64,000 nucleotides of DNA from Abelmoschus esculentus (Eukaryota > Streptophyta > Magnoliopsida > Malvales > Malvaceae). Positions 48,865-60,500 of this stretch are shown here, one piece after another; position 1 is the stretch's first letter, and the number at the start of each line of letters is the position of its first letter. The position numbers and the translations under genes are program-made. The stretch is taken from positions 11,870,001 to 11,934,000 of the forward strand of contig JAUCBN010000038.1 in NCBI GenBank assembly GCA_035048815.1, given 5' to 3'. The notes beneath the pieces were generated by a model. It did not search any database, was not told the origin of the DNA, and was given only the letters and a program-made list of their open reading frames with translations.

Positions 48865-49713
48865 TTATGTCACTAGTGGAGTGCATGCAAATGCATCTCC
48901 CAAGGTGATTGTCTCTTGTTGGCCATAATTATTCTTCAAGTGTTGGCCATTGGCTTTAGGTCTATCACTTTTTGTTCTGATCTTCACTGCACCCTGTTTG
49001 TCTAGACAGTTTGATGTTCTGTTGGTTTCCTTTACATTTGCCTTAATTTTCCTACCAAAAATTCTGTAATAGCAAATATCTAATTTTCTGCCGAGCATAC
49101 TGCCTAGGCAATGACTGTTGAAGCAGGATACCTTTGTGTCTGCATCTTTAGTGTGAAGAATTTTGCATTCTTCTGCATCATCATATCTTTTTAGATTGTG
49201 GAAGGCATTGAGTTTAACTTGTTGGTCATTAACCCTCATAGTCAACTCTCCTTTTTCCACATGAATTAACGTTCGTCTAGTGGCAAGGAAAGACCTCCCA
49301 AGGATCATCGGTGCATTATCATTTGCTTCACAATCAAGGACAAGAAAGTCAGTAGGAAAAATAAATTTATCTACTCTTACCAGTATGTCCTCGATTTTCC
49401 CTTCGGGTTGCACATATGATCGATCCGCAAGTTGGGGCATCACAGTAGTGGGTTTTGCCCTTCCAATTCCAAGCTTTTGGAAGACAGACTTGGGCATTAG
49501 ATTGATGCTTGCTCCAAGGTCGCATAGAGCCTTACCTTCATAGTGGTTACCAATTGCACAAGGTATTGTAAAGCTTCCAGGATCTTTCAGTTTTGGTGGC
49601 ATGCGGTTATGTAGCATTGTCATGCATCCTTCTGTAGCAGCCACTGTTTCAATCTCACCTAGCCTCTTTCTCTTAGACACAATGTCTTTCAAGAACTTAA
49701 CATAATTAGACAT
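48865..49713 (-). pseudogene. Element C protease fused to the pol C-terminal tail
   Basis: An open frame of 282 codons. Residues about 1-160 are the Athila aspartic protease region: MPPKLKDPGSFTIPCAIGNH, ALCDLGASINLMPKSVF (active-site D-L-G intact, about 71-73), FPTDFLVLDCEAND and TLIHVEKGELTM. From about residue 225 it reads GAVKIRTKSDRPKANGQHLK, equivalent to the end of pol in A and B (FKVNGQ-LKHY). RT through integrase has been removed and the frame kept. Protease alone may be foldable. Confidence 0.75.
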
Positions 49714-49716
49714 TTG

Positions 49717-51539
49717 TTAAATTGCTTCTACAAAGGGTAAGTTAATGTGGACTTGCTTTAAAATATCTAGAAACGTCTTAAATTGATTGTCATGCTTTTG
49801 CTTTTTCAACCTTTGTGGGAAAGGTGGTGGTGGTATCATCTCTTCTAGGGTTTCTTTGGTTTGGAATTTAATACCTGGAACCACTGTGTCCATTACTGTC
49901 TCGGCAGCTTGTTCAGGTACTACCGAGCTCTCTGTTGGGGCAGTGTTCTCATGATTATTTTGTTCAGCCTCCAAGTCCTCTTTTTTTGGTTCTTTTATTG
50001 GGACTTTGGCTGCTGAGCTTTCTACCTTTTCTTTCAGCTGTAGAACACTTCTGGTAGTGATTGCTTTGCACTGTTCATGGCCCATTACCTTAGCAACTTT
50101 AGTATTGCTAGGTAATCCTCCTTGTGGTCTAGTATTGATGTATTGGGCAAACTACCCAACCTAGTTTTCCAGTGCCTTGATAGCAGTCTCTTGGTTTTGT
50201 AACCTCATCTCAGTCCTATTGATGAATGCATCTGTCTTTTTATGAAGTTATTATTCTCTGCCATGTATGATTCAGTTTTCATCATGAATAATTTTAGAGA
50301 ATTTTCTAGAGAACTTACAGGCGGTTGCTGATGCATCTGCTGCTGTAGAAAAGGTTATTGTACTTGTTGCTGCTACAGATGTTTCATTTATTGCTGGAAT
50401 CCTGGGGGTTGAATGGTTGGATTTAAGGCATTGTTTGGGTTGCTCCATGAAAAGTTTGGATGCCTCTTCCATGAGGGATTCTATGTGTTGGACATCGTGT
50501 TGTTTCTATTATAGTTTCCAACATACATGCTGGTCTCTTGATTCTGCATATACTTAGAAGAATTGTGTTTACCTCCACATAAATTGCAATAAGAATCAAT
50601 GGCTTTAACCTCATGGGTTTTCTGCTGTAGCTGAATGTTTTGCACCATCTTGGTAAGAGAGGCCAATTGTGCTGCAACTGAATTTGATGTTTCTAATTCA
50701 TTCACTGTGGCTTGGCGTTTTAATCCTCCTCGCCTAGATGTAGGAAATTGAAAATTGTTTTTTGCGAGTTTACTCAGTATCTCAATAGCTTCCCCAAGTG
50801 CTTTATCTAGGAGTGTTCTATTTGCGGAGACATCTAACATCATCATTGTCGGGGTATTAGTGGTATTGTAAAACATTGTCACTTGTGTCCATAATGGAAA
50901 TCCATGCAATGGGTACTTGTGCAATAACTCTCTGTAGCGTTCCCATGCTTCGTACATAGGTTCGTCATTAGCCTGTCAAAAAGAAGTAATTCCATTATGA
51001 ATTCTATCAAATAAATTTGTAGGATTAAAGCGCATAATGAAATCTCGGCATAGTTCACTCTAAGATCCTATTGATCCTGTTAGAATACGATTTAGCCAGG
51101 TTTTTGCTCCATCCCTTAGTGAATAGGGGAAAAACTTCAATATTAAGACATCCTCATGGACTCCTTGAATTTTGAAAGAATTAAAAACTTCCATGTATGA
51201 CTTATGATGTTGCCTGACATCTTCTATCATTGACCCACCAAACTGTCCAATAGTGTTTAACATATTGAACATGACTGGTTTTAGCCCAAAGTGAGCCATT
51301 TCTATTTCTGGTGTAACCACTCCAGGGTTTAATCCATTTAAATCTTCCTCTAGGAAGTCTCTGACAGTTAGCTGTCGCGGTAGTGGTGGTTATGGAAGGC
51401 CTCCATTGCCGGCAGGTAAGTTCTGATTTCCTTGATTTACTGCCATGGCTCCTTGGATCTGTCTCCTCAACCCTTGATAGGTACGTTCGATTTCTGGATC
51501 TAATACGTACAAAGGATTAGTAGAGTTGGCCCTGGTCAT
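49717..51539 (-). pseudogene. Element C gag
   Basis: Start MTRANSTNPLYVLDPEIE at 51539. Then NGLNPGVVTPEIEMAHFGLK, FNMLNTIGQFGGSMIEDVRQ, YSLRDGAKTWLNRI, MYEAWERYRELLHKYPLHG, TMMMLDVSANRTLLDKALG, CNLCGGKHNSSKYMQNQ (a CCHC-like cluster) and MGHEQCKAITTRSVLQLK. Stops sit at Gln (about 51392), Trp (about 51060) and Arg (about 50975) positions, all explained by C-to-T or G-to-A changes. Later parts shift frame. Confidence 0.8.
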
Positions 51540-51625
51540 ACACCAAAAATAAACCAAATTCAAAATAAAAATAAAATAACTAAAAGGAAAGCAACAAAAT
51601 AAAGAAAACAAAATTTAGTTGTCAA

Positions 51626-51643
51626 TCCCCTGCAATGGCGCCA
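51626..51643 (-). other. Primer-binding site (tRNA-Asp) of element C
   Basis: Minus strand TGGCGCCATTGCAGGGGA, six bases after the LTR end, complementary to the tRNA-Asp 3' end. Confidence 0.8.
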
Positions 51644-51649
51644 AAAACT

Positions 51650-52967
51650 TGATGCGTGTTAGATATGAGCAATTTCAGTGCAAGTGAACACGTCGCCAAG
51701 TAATAAGGTGATGAGTATCAAGTATCGTCTCCTCAGGGATTGGTATACTTAATATACTTCCTTTGATCTTCTTGCTCTGTAAAGAAAACAAAATAAAAAC
51801 ACAAGTGATTGGGTTGTGATTAATATAAATAATATAAACTAAATAAAGATAGAAAAAAAGATAAAGAAGGTGGTTAGGATCCAGTTATGTTGTATATTGG
51901 ATTTGATGAACTCGTTCTTGTTCTATGAAATTGTACAACACTGCCTCGACAGAACTGTAGATTACTGCCTCGACAGTGAAGATACTGGTCTACCGCGGTA
52001 GTCCCTTGCTCTTGGGCAGACTTTACCAAAGTTCGGCAAAGTATCCTTAGATGACTCCGCTTATCCCTAAGTCGAAATATTGTTGATGACTAGTCCTTGA
52101 TGATACCTCCCTACGTGAATCAATTATAATCATCAACCAATCTCACACTTCTATTAGCCGCTAAAACTCTAAACCTATTCCTAGGTTGAGTTAGTGCTCC
52201 ATGGTAGAAACACCGTACTTATTCATTTCGTGAATCTAACTCTCCTGATATTAGATAAATGAATAACTTATAAACTTCTCTCCCGAGCTTGAATGTAAGA
52301 ACAAGGAATGACAAAGAATAAGCAAACTTTGATATTTTATTGCATTGGAAACAAGAAACAAAGTTTGACTTCCTCACACTAATACTTTACAACCTTCACC
52401 TAAACCTAAACAAAATTAGAACATAATGTAGAAAAGAAAAACTAAAAGTTCTGAATCTAATTCTGTATTCTAAGCTATGCTCTTCCCTTGGACGACTATG
52501 CCTTATATAGGCTTGGCCTAGGGCAAACCTTTCCTAAGTAGAATACAACTTGGAGTAGGGAACAAGTCATGTACATAGGTCAAATATTTCCAAGTTTATT
52601 TCTTCTAGAAAGCTTTCTCGCGTGGCCTTGTCTTTGGGCTTTCCTCATGTTGTTCAACTCTGATCCTTGGGCTTCTTGTCCATCAACGTTCTCCTCATTT
52701 TTCTCCTCAGCTTGCCTTTCATATTGCTACTTGTCCTCTACTGCCTCGGCATTAGGTCCTACCTCGGCCTCAATTTACTGCCGCGGCAATACTTCTTGCA
52801 CAGATATAAAAATGTAATAAAGTATGCATTTTCTGTAAATATTATCTTTAATCGCATAATCCCTAAATATATCATATTAAGTCTATGCATTGATCCAAGT
52901 AGGTGTAGAATTGATGATTAATGCCCATGAAAAGTGTAGAAAGTGATAGTGAGTTGAGCACTTATCA
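51650..52967 (-). repeat. 5' LTR of element C
   Basis: The minus strand starts TGATAAGTGCTCAACTC and ends ACACGCATCA. TATATAAGG on the minus strand at 52501-52509. The U3/R portion (52279-52967) is unrelated to the other LTR of this element. Confidence 0.75.
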
Positions 52968-52972
52968 TAGCT

Positions 52973-53335
52973 CTATCTCGTAATGAATAGGGAAATAATT
53001 TTAATCTCAAAATATCCTCATGAACTCCCTGAATTTTGAATGTGTTACAAATCTCAAGGAAAGACTTGAGATGTTGTCGAGCGTCTTCAATTGTCGATAC
53101 GGTAAATTGACCAATTGTATTGATCATACTAAACATTACTAGCTTCAACTCAAAATGTGCAGCTTCAATTTCGGGTGCAACAAGTTCTGGATTTAATCCA
53201 TTGAGATCTTCCTCCAAATAATCTCGAATAAACCTTCTTCTCATATTAATTGGTTGTTGTCCATCTATGTCATCTTCTATTGCCACGACATTCTTATTTT
53301 TGATACGAGGAACATGATCTGCCATCGCTTCTCAT
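52973..53335 (-). pseudogene. Athila B gag, 5' part
   Basis: MADHVPRIKNKN, then RRFIRDYLEEDLNGLNPELV, FSMINTIGQF, HLKSFLEICNTFKIQGVHED and LKLFPYSLRDRA, where element C interrupts it. Continues at 47494. Confidence 0.75.
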
Positions 53336-53533
53336 TGTTCACGTCTCTTTCTATGAAATATTTGTTCAATTTCGGGTTCAAATGAATGCTCTTTTGATGA
53401 TGGTCTTGCCCTGGTCATACACAGTAACAAAACCAAATTTTGTAAATTCCTTGAATCCGAAAAATAATTAAAAACTTAAAAGAAATAAAATAAAATAAAT
53501 GCAAAAAACTAAAAGCAAAGTGTCTATTGCCAA

Positions 53534-53551
53534 TCCCCGACAACGACGCCA
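53534..53551 (-). other. Primer-binding site (tRNA-Asp) of element B
   Basis: Minus strand TGGCGTCGTTGTCGGGGA. Confidence 0.8.
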
Positions 53552-53557
53552 AAAACT

Positions 53558-54764
53558 TGTTGCGTGTTTTAAGTACTTCGCGATTGCGTGCAAGTGTACA
53601 CGTTCAAGTTATAGTATAAAAATTATCGTATCCATAGAGATTGGTGCACCTTTTATGATCTAATTTCTTGCACTGAAATAAAAAACACAAGTTGATTGGA
53701 TAATCGTTTTGAAATAAAATTAAATGAAAAATAAAAAGTAAAGTAATTGAGATAATCGATATGAGAAACGAGGATGGGTTATTCCTAATTACGAAATGAC
53801 TGTCGAATAATTTCTTCTTCGTGAGTGCTCACTCTATTCAACTCGTTCCGAAAATTGGGCTCAGTCGGATTGCCTATGTCAATTCTTCGAGTTGTTAGTT
53901 TGTAGAATGTTTGGGCAATTACGACGAGGGAATTGCTCGGGCAATTTGGGCGACTATCTTTAAGGTTCGGCAAAGCGTAGCTTCTATTAGCCGTTGAAAT
54001 CCTATACTTATTCCTAAGCAGAATTAGTTCTTTTGCACTTGGATCGAACCATGCCTATTCGTTTCATAAATCTAATCCTCCTAAATCTAGACAAATGAAT
54101 CGTTTATCGGGGTCCTTTCCTAATTCTCCTGCAAACCAAATAAATACCAATAATAGACAAACCTTAATTAAGAACACTCACACACTTAGATAGAAATTAA
54201 ACTAAATCAATCCATAACATAGATTAACTCAAGCCAACTTTAAATTAGTTCATGGCTGGGCAAATAATCCAACAAATAATCCTCTCATCACTCGAATAAA
54301 ACAAGAAAATAAAGATGAAAAAGACAACTTCTTGCTCTCGATCGCTCAATCCAGCCTCCTCTTGCTTTGGATGGCACCTCACTTTAAATAGGATACTGCT
54401 AGGTCAAATCATGTAATAAGAATTAATTTGATAAAGAGATAAATTATCACTTTAAAGAGTTCAAATTAATTCAAATCTTTATCTCCTTATCAAGTCCAAT
54501 CTCCTAAAATTTCTCCATATCTTTTTGAAATCAATTTTATCTCCTTTTGATTCCTTCCAACTTGACATCAAATCCTACAAATAAGAAAGTACACAACCAC
54601 AATATCTTTTTCTATGCAATTTAACCGAAATATAAATTAATATAATAATTAAAGAAACTATATAAATATACATGAATGACTAATTATGCAATTAATATTA
54701 TGCTCAATTTTAACAATAATAAGAGTAAAAAGGTAATAAAAATAATACTTTTGGACACTCAACA
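53558..54764 (-). repeat. 5' LTR of Athila B
   Basis: The minus strand starts TGTTGAGTGTCC and ends ACACGCAACA, 1207 bp. No partner LTR was found near 41-42 kb. Confidence 0.65.
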
Positions 54765-54769
54765 ATTCT

Positions 54770-55632
54770 TATAGCTAATGCATCAACTCTTGCTCCATTT
54801 TCTACTCGTAGGTCTACGTCTCCCTTAGCTAGATTCCTTCACTTTTGTAGTCTCTGTACAGAAGTAAAAATGTGAGAACCACAACCGGTATCTAATACCC
54901 AAGAAGAAGATGTTGATAGATTCACATTGATAACATAAATACCTGAAGCAGATGAACCATCTGCTTTGCCTTCTTGACCTCTTTAAAGGTAAATGAGGCA
55001 ATTTTTTTCTAGTGCCGATTTTATTGCAGTAGAAACATTTTCCTTCCTTTCTAATTCCCCTTTGTTTTTTAGTGCATCCTGTTCTTTAGGTATAGGCTTA
55101 CCTTTACCCTTGTACTTTGCCACTATTTTTCCCTTTCCTTTGTCCTTGCGGACCATCAAAATGGGCTTAGGTCCACCCTTAAATATATTTTTCTCAGTAG
55201 TTCGTAACATGCGAAGTAACTGTGGCAAAGTTTTGTTAATTTCATTCATGTTGAAATTAAAGACAAATTGATTAAAGCTATTCGGCAACGATTGTAGAAT
55301 AACAGCAGTAGCCAATTCATCATTGAGAGGAAAACCTAGCTTTTCCAACGTTTGGATATTGTCTATCATCTTAATGACATGAGTTCCTACAGGAGATCCC
55401 TCTACCATTTTGCACTGAAATAGAGCTTTAGAGGTCTCATACCTCTCTTCACGTGCTTGCTCCTCATATATTTCTTTAACGTTTTGAATTATATCATATG
55501 CAACCATGTCCTCATGCTGCTTTTGAAGATCAGGAGTCAGGGTAGCAAGCATAAGACATCCGACATCTAACATGTCATCGATGTGTTTTTTAAACTTTTC
55601 TTTGTCAGCTCTAGAAGCATTAGCTGCCAGTT
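54770..55632 (-). pseudogene. Copia D gag and protease (5' parts missing)
   Basis: Gag (UBN2-type): LMLATLTPDLQKQHEDMVAY, SKALFQCKMVEGSPVGTHV, LGFPLNDELATAVILQSLP, QFVFNFNMNEINKTLPQLL and a Lys-rich tail. After a frameshift near 54980 comes GSSASGIYVINV then SWVLDTGCGSHI, the protease active site (D-T-G), then VDLRVENGARVDALAI. Cut at 55632 by element E in the codons for ANASRADKEKF-type text and at 54764 by Athila B. Confidence 0.8.
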
Positions 55633-55697
55633 TGTAATACCCGAATTTCGTCAGGGTTTGAATATAAAATAAGGTCTACGTAAATATATATTAAGTA

Positions 55698-55734
<37 letters not shown>

Positions 55735-57546
55735 GAAAGAAAGAAAGAATAATAAATAAAAAATAAAAAGGTAGATAAGGATGGGGTATCGGTTAAGAGG
55801 ATAAGGGAATGACGGTTTGATGCGGTTTGAGGGGAAGTTATTTGACGATTTTCAGTGGAGGCATTGGGGGACGGTTGAGTCCATTTCAATCTCTCCAAAA
55901 GGAGAGAGGCAGGGGCTGGTTTTCCACGTTTGGTAATGTAGAGAGAGATGGAACCGAAAAATAGGAGGAGGGCATGAGAGAAAAAAACTTAAAGATGATG
56001 AGAAAAAAAGAATGGAGGAACCCAGGAATCTACTTGAGACTACAGAGGAGAGACAAATTCGACAAAGACAAGTGCAAAGTCTTCACCGCTTAGATTCAAG
56101 GCTATAGAAATTACCTTCGATTGGAAATCTACACCAACTTGCAGGCTCTAGTCTATCCCATTGCACCCTATGAGACTTGGCTAACAAACATGGACCCATC
56201 ATCAAATCGAAGACCAAAGAATCTGTGGTACCAAATTCTGGAAGCAAAGATTGAAATATTTGCATGCGTGGCATCTTTGACGACCAAAGAATGATGATGG
56301 CGGCTTACAACTCCAAGCAAGAAATCAAAAGCATGGGAAGATATAAGCCATGGCTCACAGATGCAAAATTTGAAGCTTTGTCGCCTTTTCTACATGTGTA
56401 AATGTGAGTTCTACATCTGTAGTATTGTGGTACTACTTGAGAATTTTATTTGGGCTTTAGGTTTTTATTCGATGCATGTTAGGCTATCATAATCTTGAAA
56501 TTAAGCTCTTATATCTCTAATAAAAATTTAATTTGACCTTTTTTTCTTTTAATTAATGTATTTATTTATTTTATTTATTTGTATGCATATTTTAAAACCA
56601 TATAGTATATTTATATAGGACAACACCTAATTAATACTTAGTTAAATAATTAGAGCTTTTTAGGGTTAATCATTTTAATTAAATAATTAAATTAAATAAG
56701 GGAAATAATTTAGTAATGATGGCATTTTAATCATATATCTCGGATACACTAAACGGTCAGTGTTTTAACGTGCCATGACGTTGACCTATAGAGTGTACCT
56801 TGGTATCGAATTGACGTTCTATCGAAACCTAGAATTTGATAAAATAATTTAAGGATTAGAATCTAATCAAATTAATTAGGTAAATTATTAGAAATACCAA
56901 TAGGATTATTAATTTTGTTCGGTGTCGAGATGGTAGTGTTTGAGCATTCGGATGTTATCATAATACACTTGGTGAAATTAATAATTTAATAGGGTTTAAA
57001 TATTCAATTAATGAAGCCTTTTTAGGTTAGGACTTAAAATGAACCAGATAATAACATGTCATGCATTTAAAACCTTTTGTGGCAGAACTCATATTTCTTT
57101 AAATACGAGTTAAGATTTCCTATCTATGGGACGTCTTATTTAAACTTATATTTAAGAGAAATATATTTTCTTATCCAAAAGGATATTCTCATTCGAACGA
57201 TATTTATTTGCCAATGGCGGATTAAATTAATTATTATCATTCGAAATACCAAAATGTCACGTATAATTAATAGGGTATCGATCTTGGGCGCTCGTAGGGG
57301 TTGTCCTTACGTGTAACCGACTCCCGAATCCAAAATATTTTAAAAAGAATCTTTAGTTTATTTTAGGTTGTCTGGCCTATCAAAGTGGCCGGTGGCAACT
57401 CCAAATTATTTTTAAAAATTCAAATTAAATGTTTTTAACACGATAGCGATTTTCATAATTAATAATTAAAATCAATAATATCCAATTTTCCAAAATCAAC
57501 TCACCAGGCTATTTTCATACGTTTCGGTTTTAAAATGGTCGCGACA
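55633..57546 (+). repeat. 5' LTR of element E
   Basis: 1914 bp, TGTAATACCC to GGTCGCGACA. It contains an AAT microsatellite (about 55698-55730), the shared block near 57300-57402 and a PBS-like decamer at 57393-57402. Confidence 0.8.
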
Positions 57547-57549
57547 GCT

Positions 57550-57567
57550 TGGCGACTCCGCTGAGGA
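57550..57567 (+). other. Primer-binding site of element E (tRNA-Arg type)
   Basis: TGGCGACTCCGCTGAGGA starts with TGG (complement of CCA), three bases after the LTR end. It is the site known from Ogre/Tat elements, assigned there to tRNA-Arg. Confidence 0.7.
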
Positions 57568-60500
57568 TTTTTTTTTTGAGAGTCAGGCCTAATTATTAAT
57601 TACACGTGGCATTTTAGTATTTTGAATATAGATATTAATTTAATTCAATATTGTCAAATGAATATCGTTTGAATGAGGATAGTATTTTTATTTGTGTAAT
57701 ATATCTGTCATTCATGCATAAGTTCTCATCTCGAGCTTTTACTCTTGAGTGGGAGTTAGATATTATCCGACGTGATACTCTCCAGCTTCAAGTTTCGGAT
57801 TTTTATCTGCTTCCAGTATACTAACCTTATGCGTCGTGAGGTCTTCACCTCCGTTGTAAGGGACCTATACCGCCGAATCGATGTCTTATCGTCGCAGTAG
57901 ACGATAACGAAAGTTCGAGAACCCAGAGTCTAGATCAAAACCCACATGTGTAGAGTAAAAACCTAACCCTACTAGAGCCAGACTGGGACCATAAGATAAG
58001 GCGTCATGCTGCCGAAATGCTGCCAAATTAGGATTTCTTTGTTTAACTGCTCTCTGGTTAATTTTTATGCAACATAATCTGCTCTCTGGTTATTTTGTTT
58101 TGTGTGCAACATAAATTGTTCTCTAGTTATTTTTCGCAAGTTAATTTATTTTTTAGATTATTAATTCACCATACTAATATTTTTTTGGTGGTGTGTGTGT
58201 GAATTCATATAACATACATTAGAGGTATCGATTATAGAGCTAGTTGTATAGACAATAGTCATAAACTAAAGGGTCTGATATACAAGTGGAAGACAATATG
58301 GCGAGATAGACCATATTCGAGAAGACTCAGTGCGAGATCAAAGTTAATGTTCGAGGAGACCAAGTACCAATCATAGAAGATTGTTTCAGAATACTTCAAG
58401 CATGGGGCATGTCTGCCAAAATTAAAGGTAATTCGAGAATTCTTAGACGATAACATGAAGAGTCATTTTCGATAAAAGATTCTTAGTTGCTTTCAAGAGA
58501 TGGTTACAGCACCAACAATAGGAAAGTCAAGTTTTGCTGCTTGAAAGAGCTAGATTTATTGGGATCAATATTTATTTGAGCTTTAAGTCAGGTTTAGGGG
58601 CAAGTTTAGATGCAAGTGTGGCGCAATAATTAGAAGGCGAAAATGGTCAGAAAGTAGATATTTGGCGGATAAATTAGGGTTATCCCAAGGTTATTGTTGA
58701 TGAATGAGAATTCAGAGGGGAAAAGGAATTGTGAGCCTATGATTGATGTTCAACTTTCATGGATGACAAGAATTATTGAAGGATGAAGCTGAGAAATACA
58801 AGAGAGATTTAGAAAATACGACACGACACCCAGAAAATCAATTTGCAAGTTTTGAATCAACGTTTCAAATGATGGACAACATGTTGAAAGTCAGACCGAG
58901 TCAGTCACCAAGGTCATGCAGAATGAAGTTAATGATCAACTTCAGAATCAAGTACAAGAAACATCAGATATATAAGGATTTTTCCCGATAAAATTGTAGA
59001 CTTGTCAATAGATTTTCATCAACATACCAGGACAGATGCCGAACCAGGCTGAACGAGGTGATCAACCAAGAAGCTCGAGCTAGTTGTCTTTTATCAACAA
59101 ATTGGCTTCTCCTTGTATTCGATCCTTTGGTTAGATGGGTGTTGTCTAATGACTAACCCTTAAAATCGATATCTCTTGCATTCATGCATTGTAGAGTAAG
59201 ATCTATATTTAAATTATTTTCAATAGTTTTATTAGCATATTTTTGTTCATAATACCATTTTATTATTCTGACAAATTGTCATCTTTACATTATTGCGTTC
59301 ATGTATATATTCATTTTGTATTACATATCATAATATTATTTATCAACATTGCATTTTGAGAGGCATAAATATATTATGTTTTTGAAGACCGTTTAGGGAA
59401 CATGAAAAAGATCGGCAAGTCACAGAACTGAAATACAATTGTCATATAGCTCGGAGTAAGGAATATCAAGAAAGTAAATCATCCAGATGACATACAGTTA
59501 TGAGAGATTGTAATGGAAATTCATCTTACAAAAGGAATCAATTTGAAAGGATTCTTTTTGCAAAAATAAAAATATGAAAAAAAAGAAAAAAAATAAATTT
59601 CCAAAAGAAGTCGAAAAGAGAAATGAAGGTTAAGTCTAATAGATGGGACATCTGTTGAAAATCTAGAAGATTAGAGTTTGAACTATAAAGGCAACAATAA
59701 AATGTTCGATCATGATACCGATAAATTGAGAAGACTTGGGGCATTTGATCACCCTAAACGATGTAAGTGGGTGCAAATTTTGTTGTCATAAAATTAATAA
59801 TGCCATTTGACAATGAAAACCCAGAAGTTCAGACCAAAAAGAGGGCAACCAAAGGAGATGTTATATTGATGCTTCCTAAATCGAGAATTAAGCATTAAGA
59901 CAGAAACAAGAAAGAGCAAAGTCGATGGTAAAATGGGGTGGTTGAAATTCATTCTGGTTTCCTTTGATGGATGATAGACAGTTGAATTACAAGGGATTTG
60001 TCTGCATTTTTTGGACCGTTACAGAGTAAAACCATGAATCATCTCAGTTACTTTTGCCCGCGAGCATTTGGTGTCTTTTGCGAGGGAGGCTATTTCAATT
60101 TATTTGTTTATGATGCTTGTTTCTTATATATTTTTCTCAAGTGACAAACATTTCATATTCTTTGATTCTTTAATCCTTTAATTCTTTGTTATGAGTTAAT
60201 TTTTGATCGCTCATACATACATGTATATATCATCATTGATTTCCTTCTTTTGTTTTATATTCTTTGATATGGTTTTTTTATCACCCATACATATATGTAT
60301 ATATCATCATTGACTTCCTTCTTTCATTTTATATTCTTTGATTCTTTGTTATGGGTCAATTTTTGATTGCCCATACATATATGTATAAATCGTCACTAAC
60401 TTCATTCTTTCAGGTATTGAATATCAATTGTAGGAATGATCTTAAACTAAATTCAGAGATCAACTTCACCAATATGACTCGTTTCTACTTTATTTAAGCC

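Larger units (their letters stand above)
47500..52967 (-). mobile_element. Deletion-derivative Athila element (element C) inside gag of B
   Basis: It is flanked by a perfect 5-bp duplication TAGCT (47495-47499 and 52968-52972). On the minus strand: 5' LTR (52967-51650), tRNA-Asp primer site, gag, protease, then the last ~40 residues of pol fused in frame, then the 3' LTR (about 48862-47500). RT, RNase H and integrase are missing. The two LTRs match in U5 but not in U3/R. Confidence 0.8.
41164..54764 (-). mobile_element. Athila-type Gypsy retrotransposon (element B), split by element C
   Basis: On the minus strand: 5' LTR (54764-53558), tRNA-Asp primer site (53551-53534), gag start (53335-52973), [element C], rest of gag (47494-46360), protease (46340-45267), RT/RNase H (45110-43626), integrase (43600-42790), pol tail (42785-42477), then 3' non-coding DNA with the Athila-type CATGCATTGGGGACAATG and a purine tract. 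It sits in Copia D between protease and integrase. A direct 3' LTR was not found. Confidence 0.7.
36772..55632 (-). mobile_element. Ty1/Copia retrotransposon (element D), split by Athila B and by element E
   Basis: From high to low coordinates: gag (55632-54983), protease (about 54960-54770), [insertion B], pre-integrase and integrase (41163-40230), integrase tail (40227-39922), RT (39832-38948), RNase H (38779-38240), polypurine tract AGTGGGAGAT (38226-38240) and 3' LTR (38225-36772). The coding frame on the two sides of B is continuous (ALAIR... with ...LCAPVLRLEV), so the halves belong to one element. The 5' gag and 5' LTR lie beyond element E outside the window. Confidence 0.75.
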
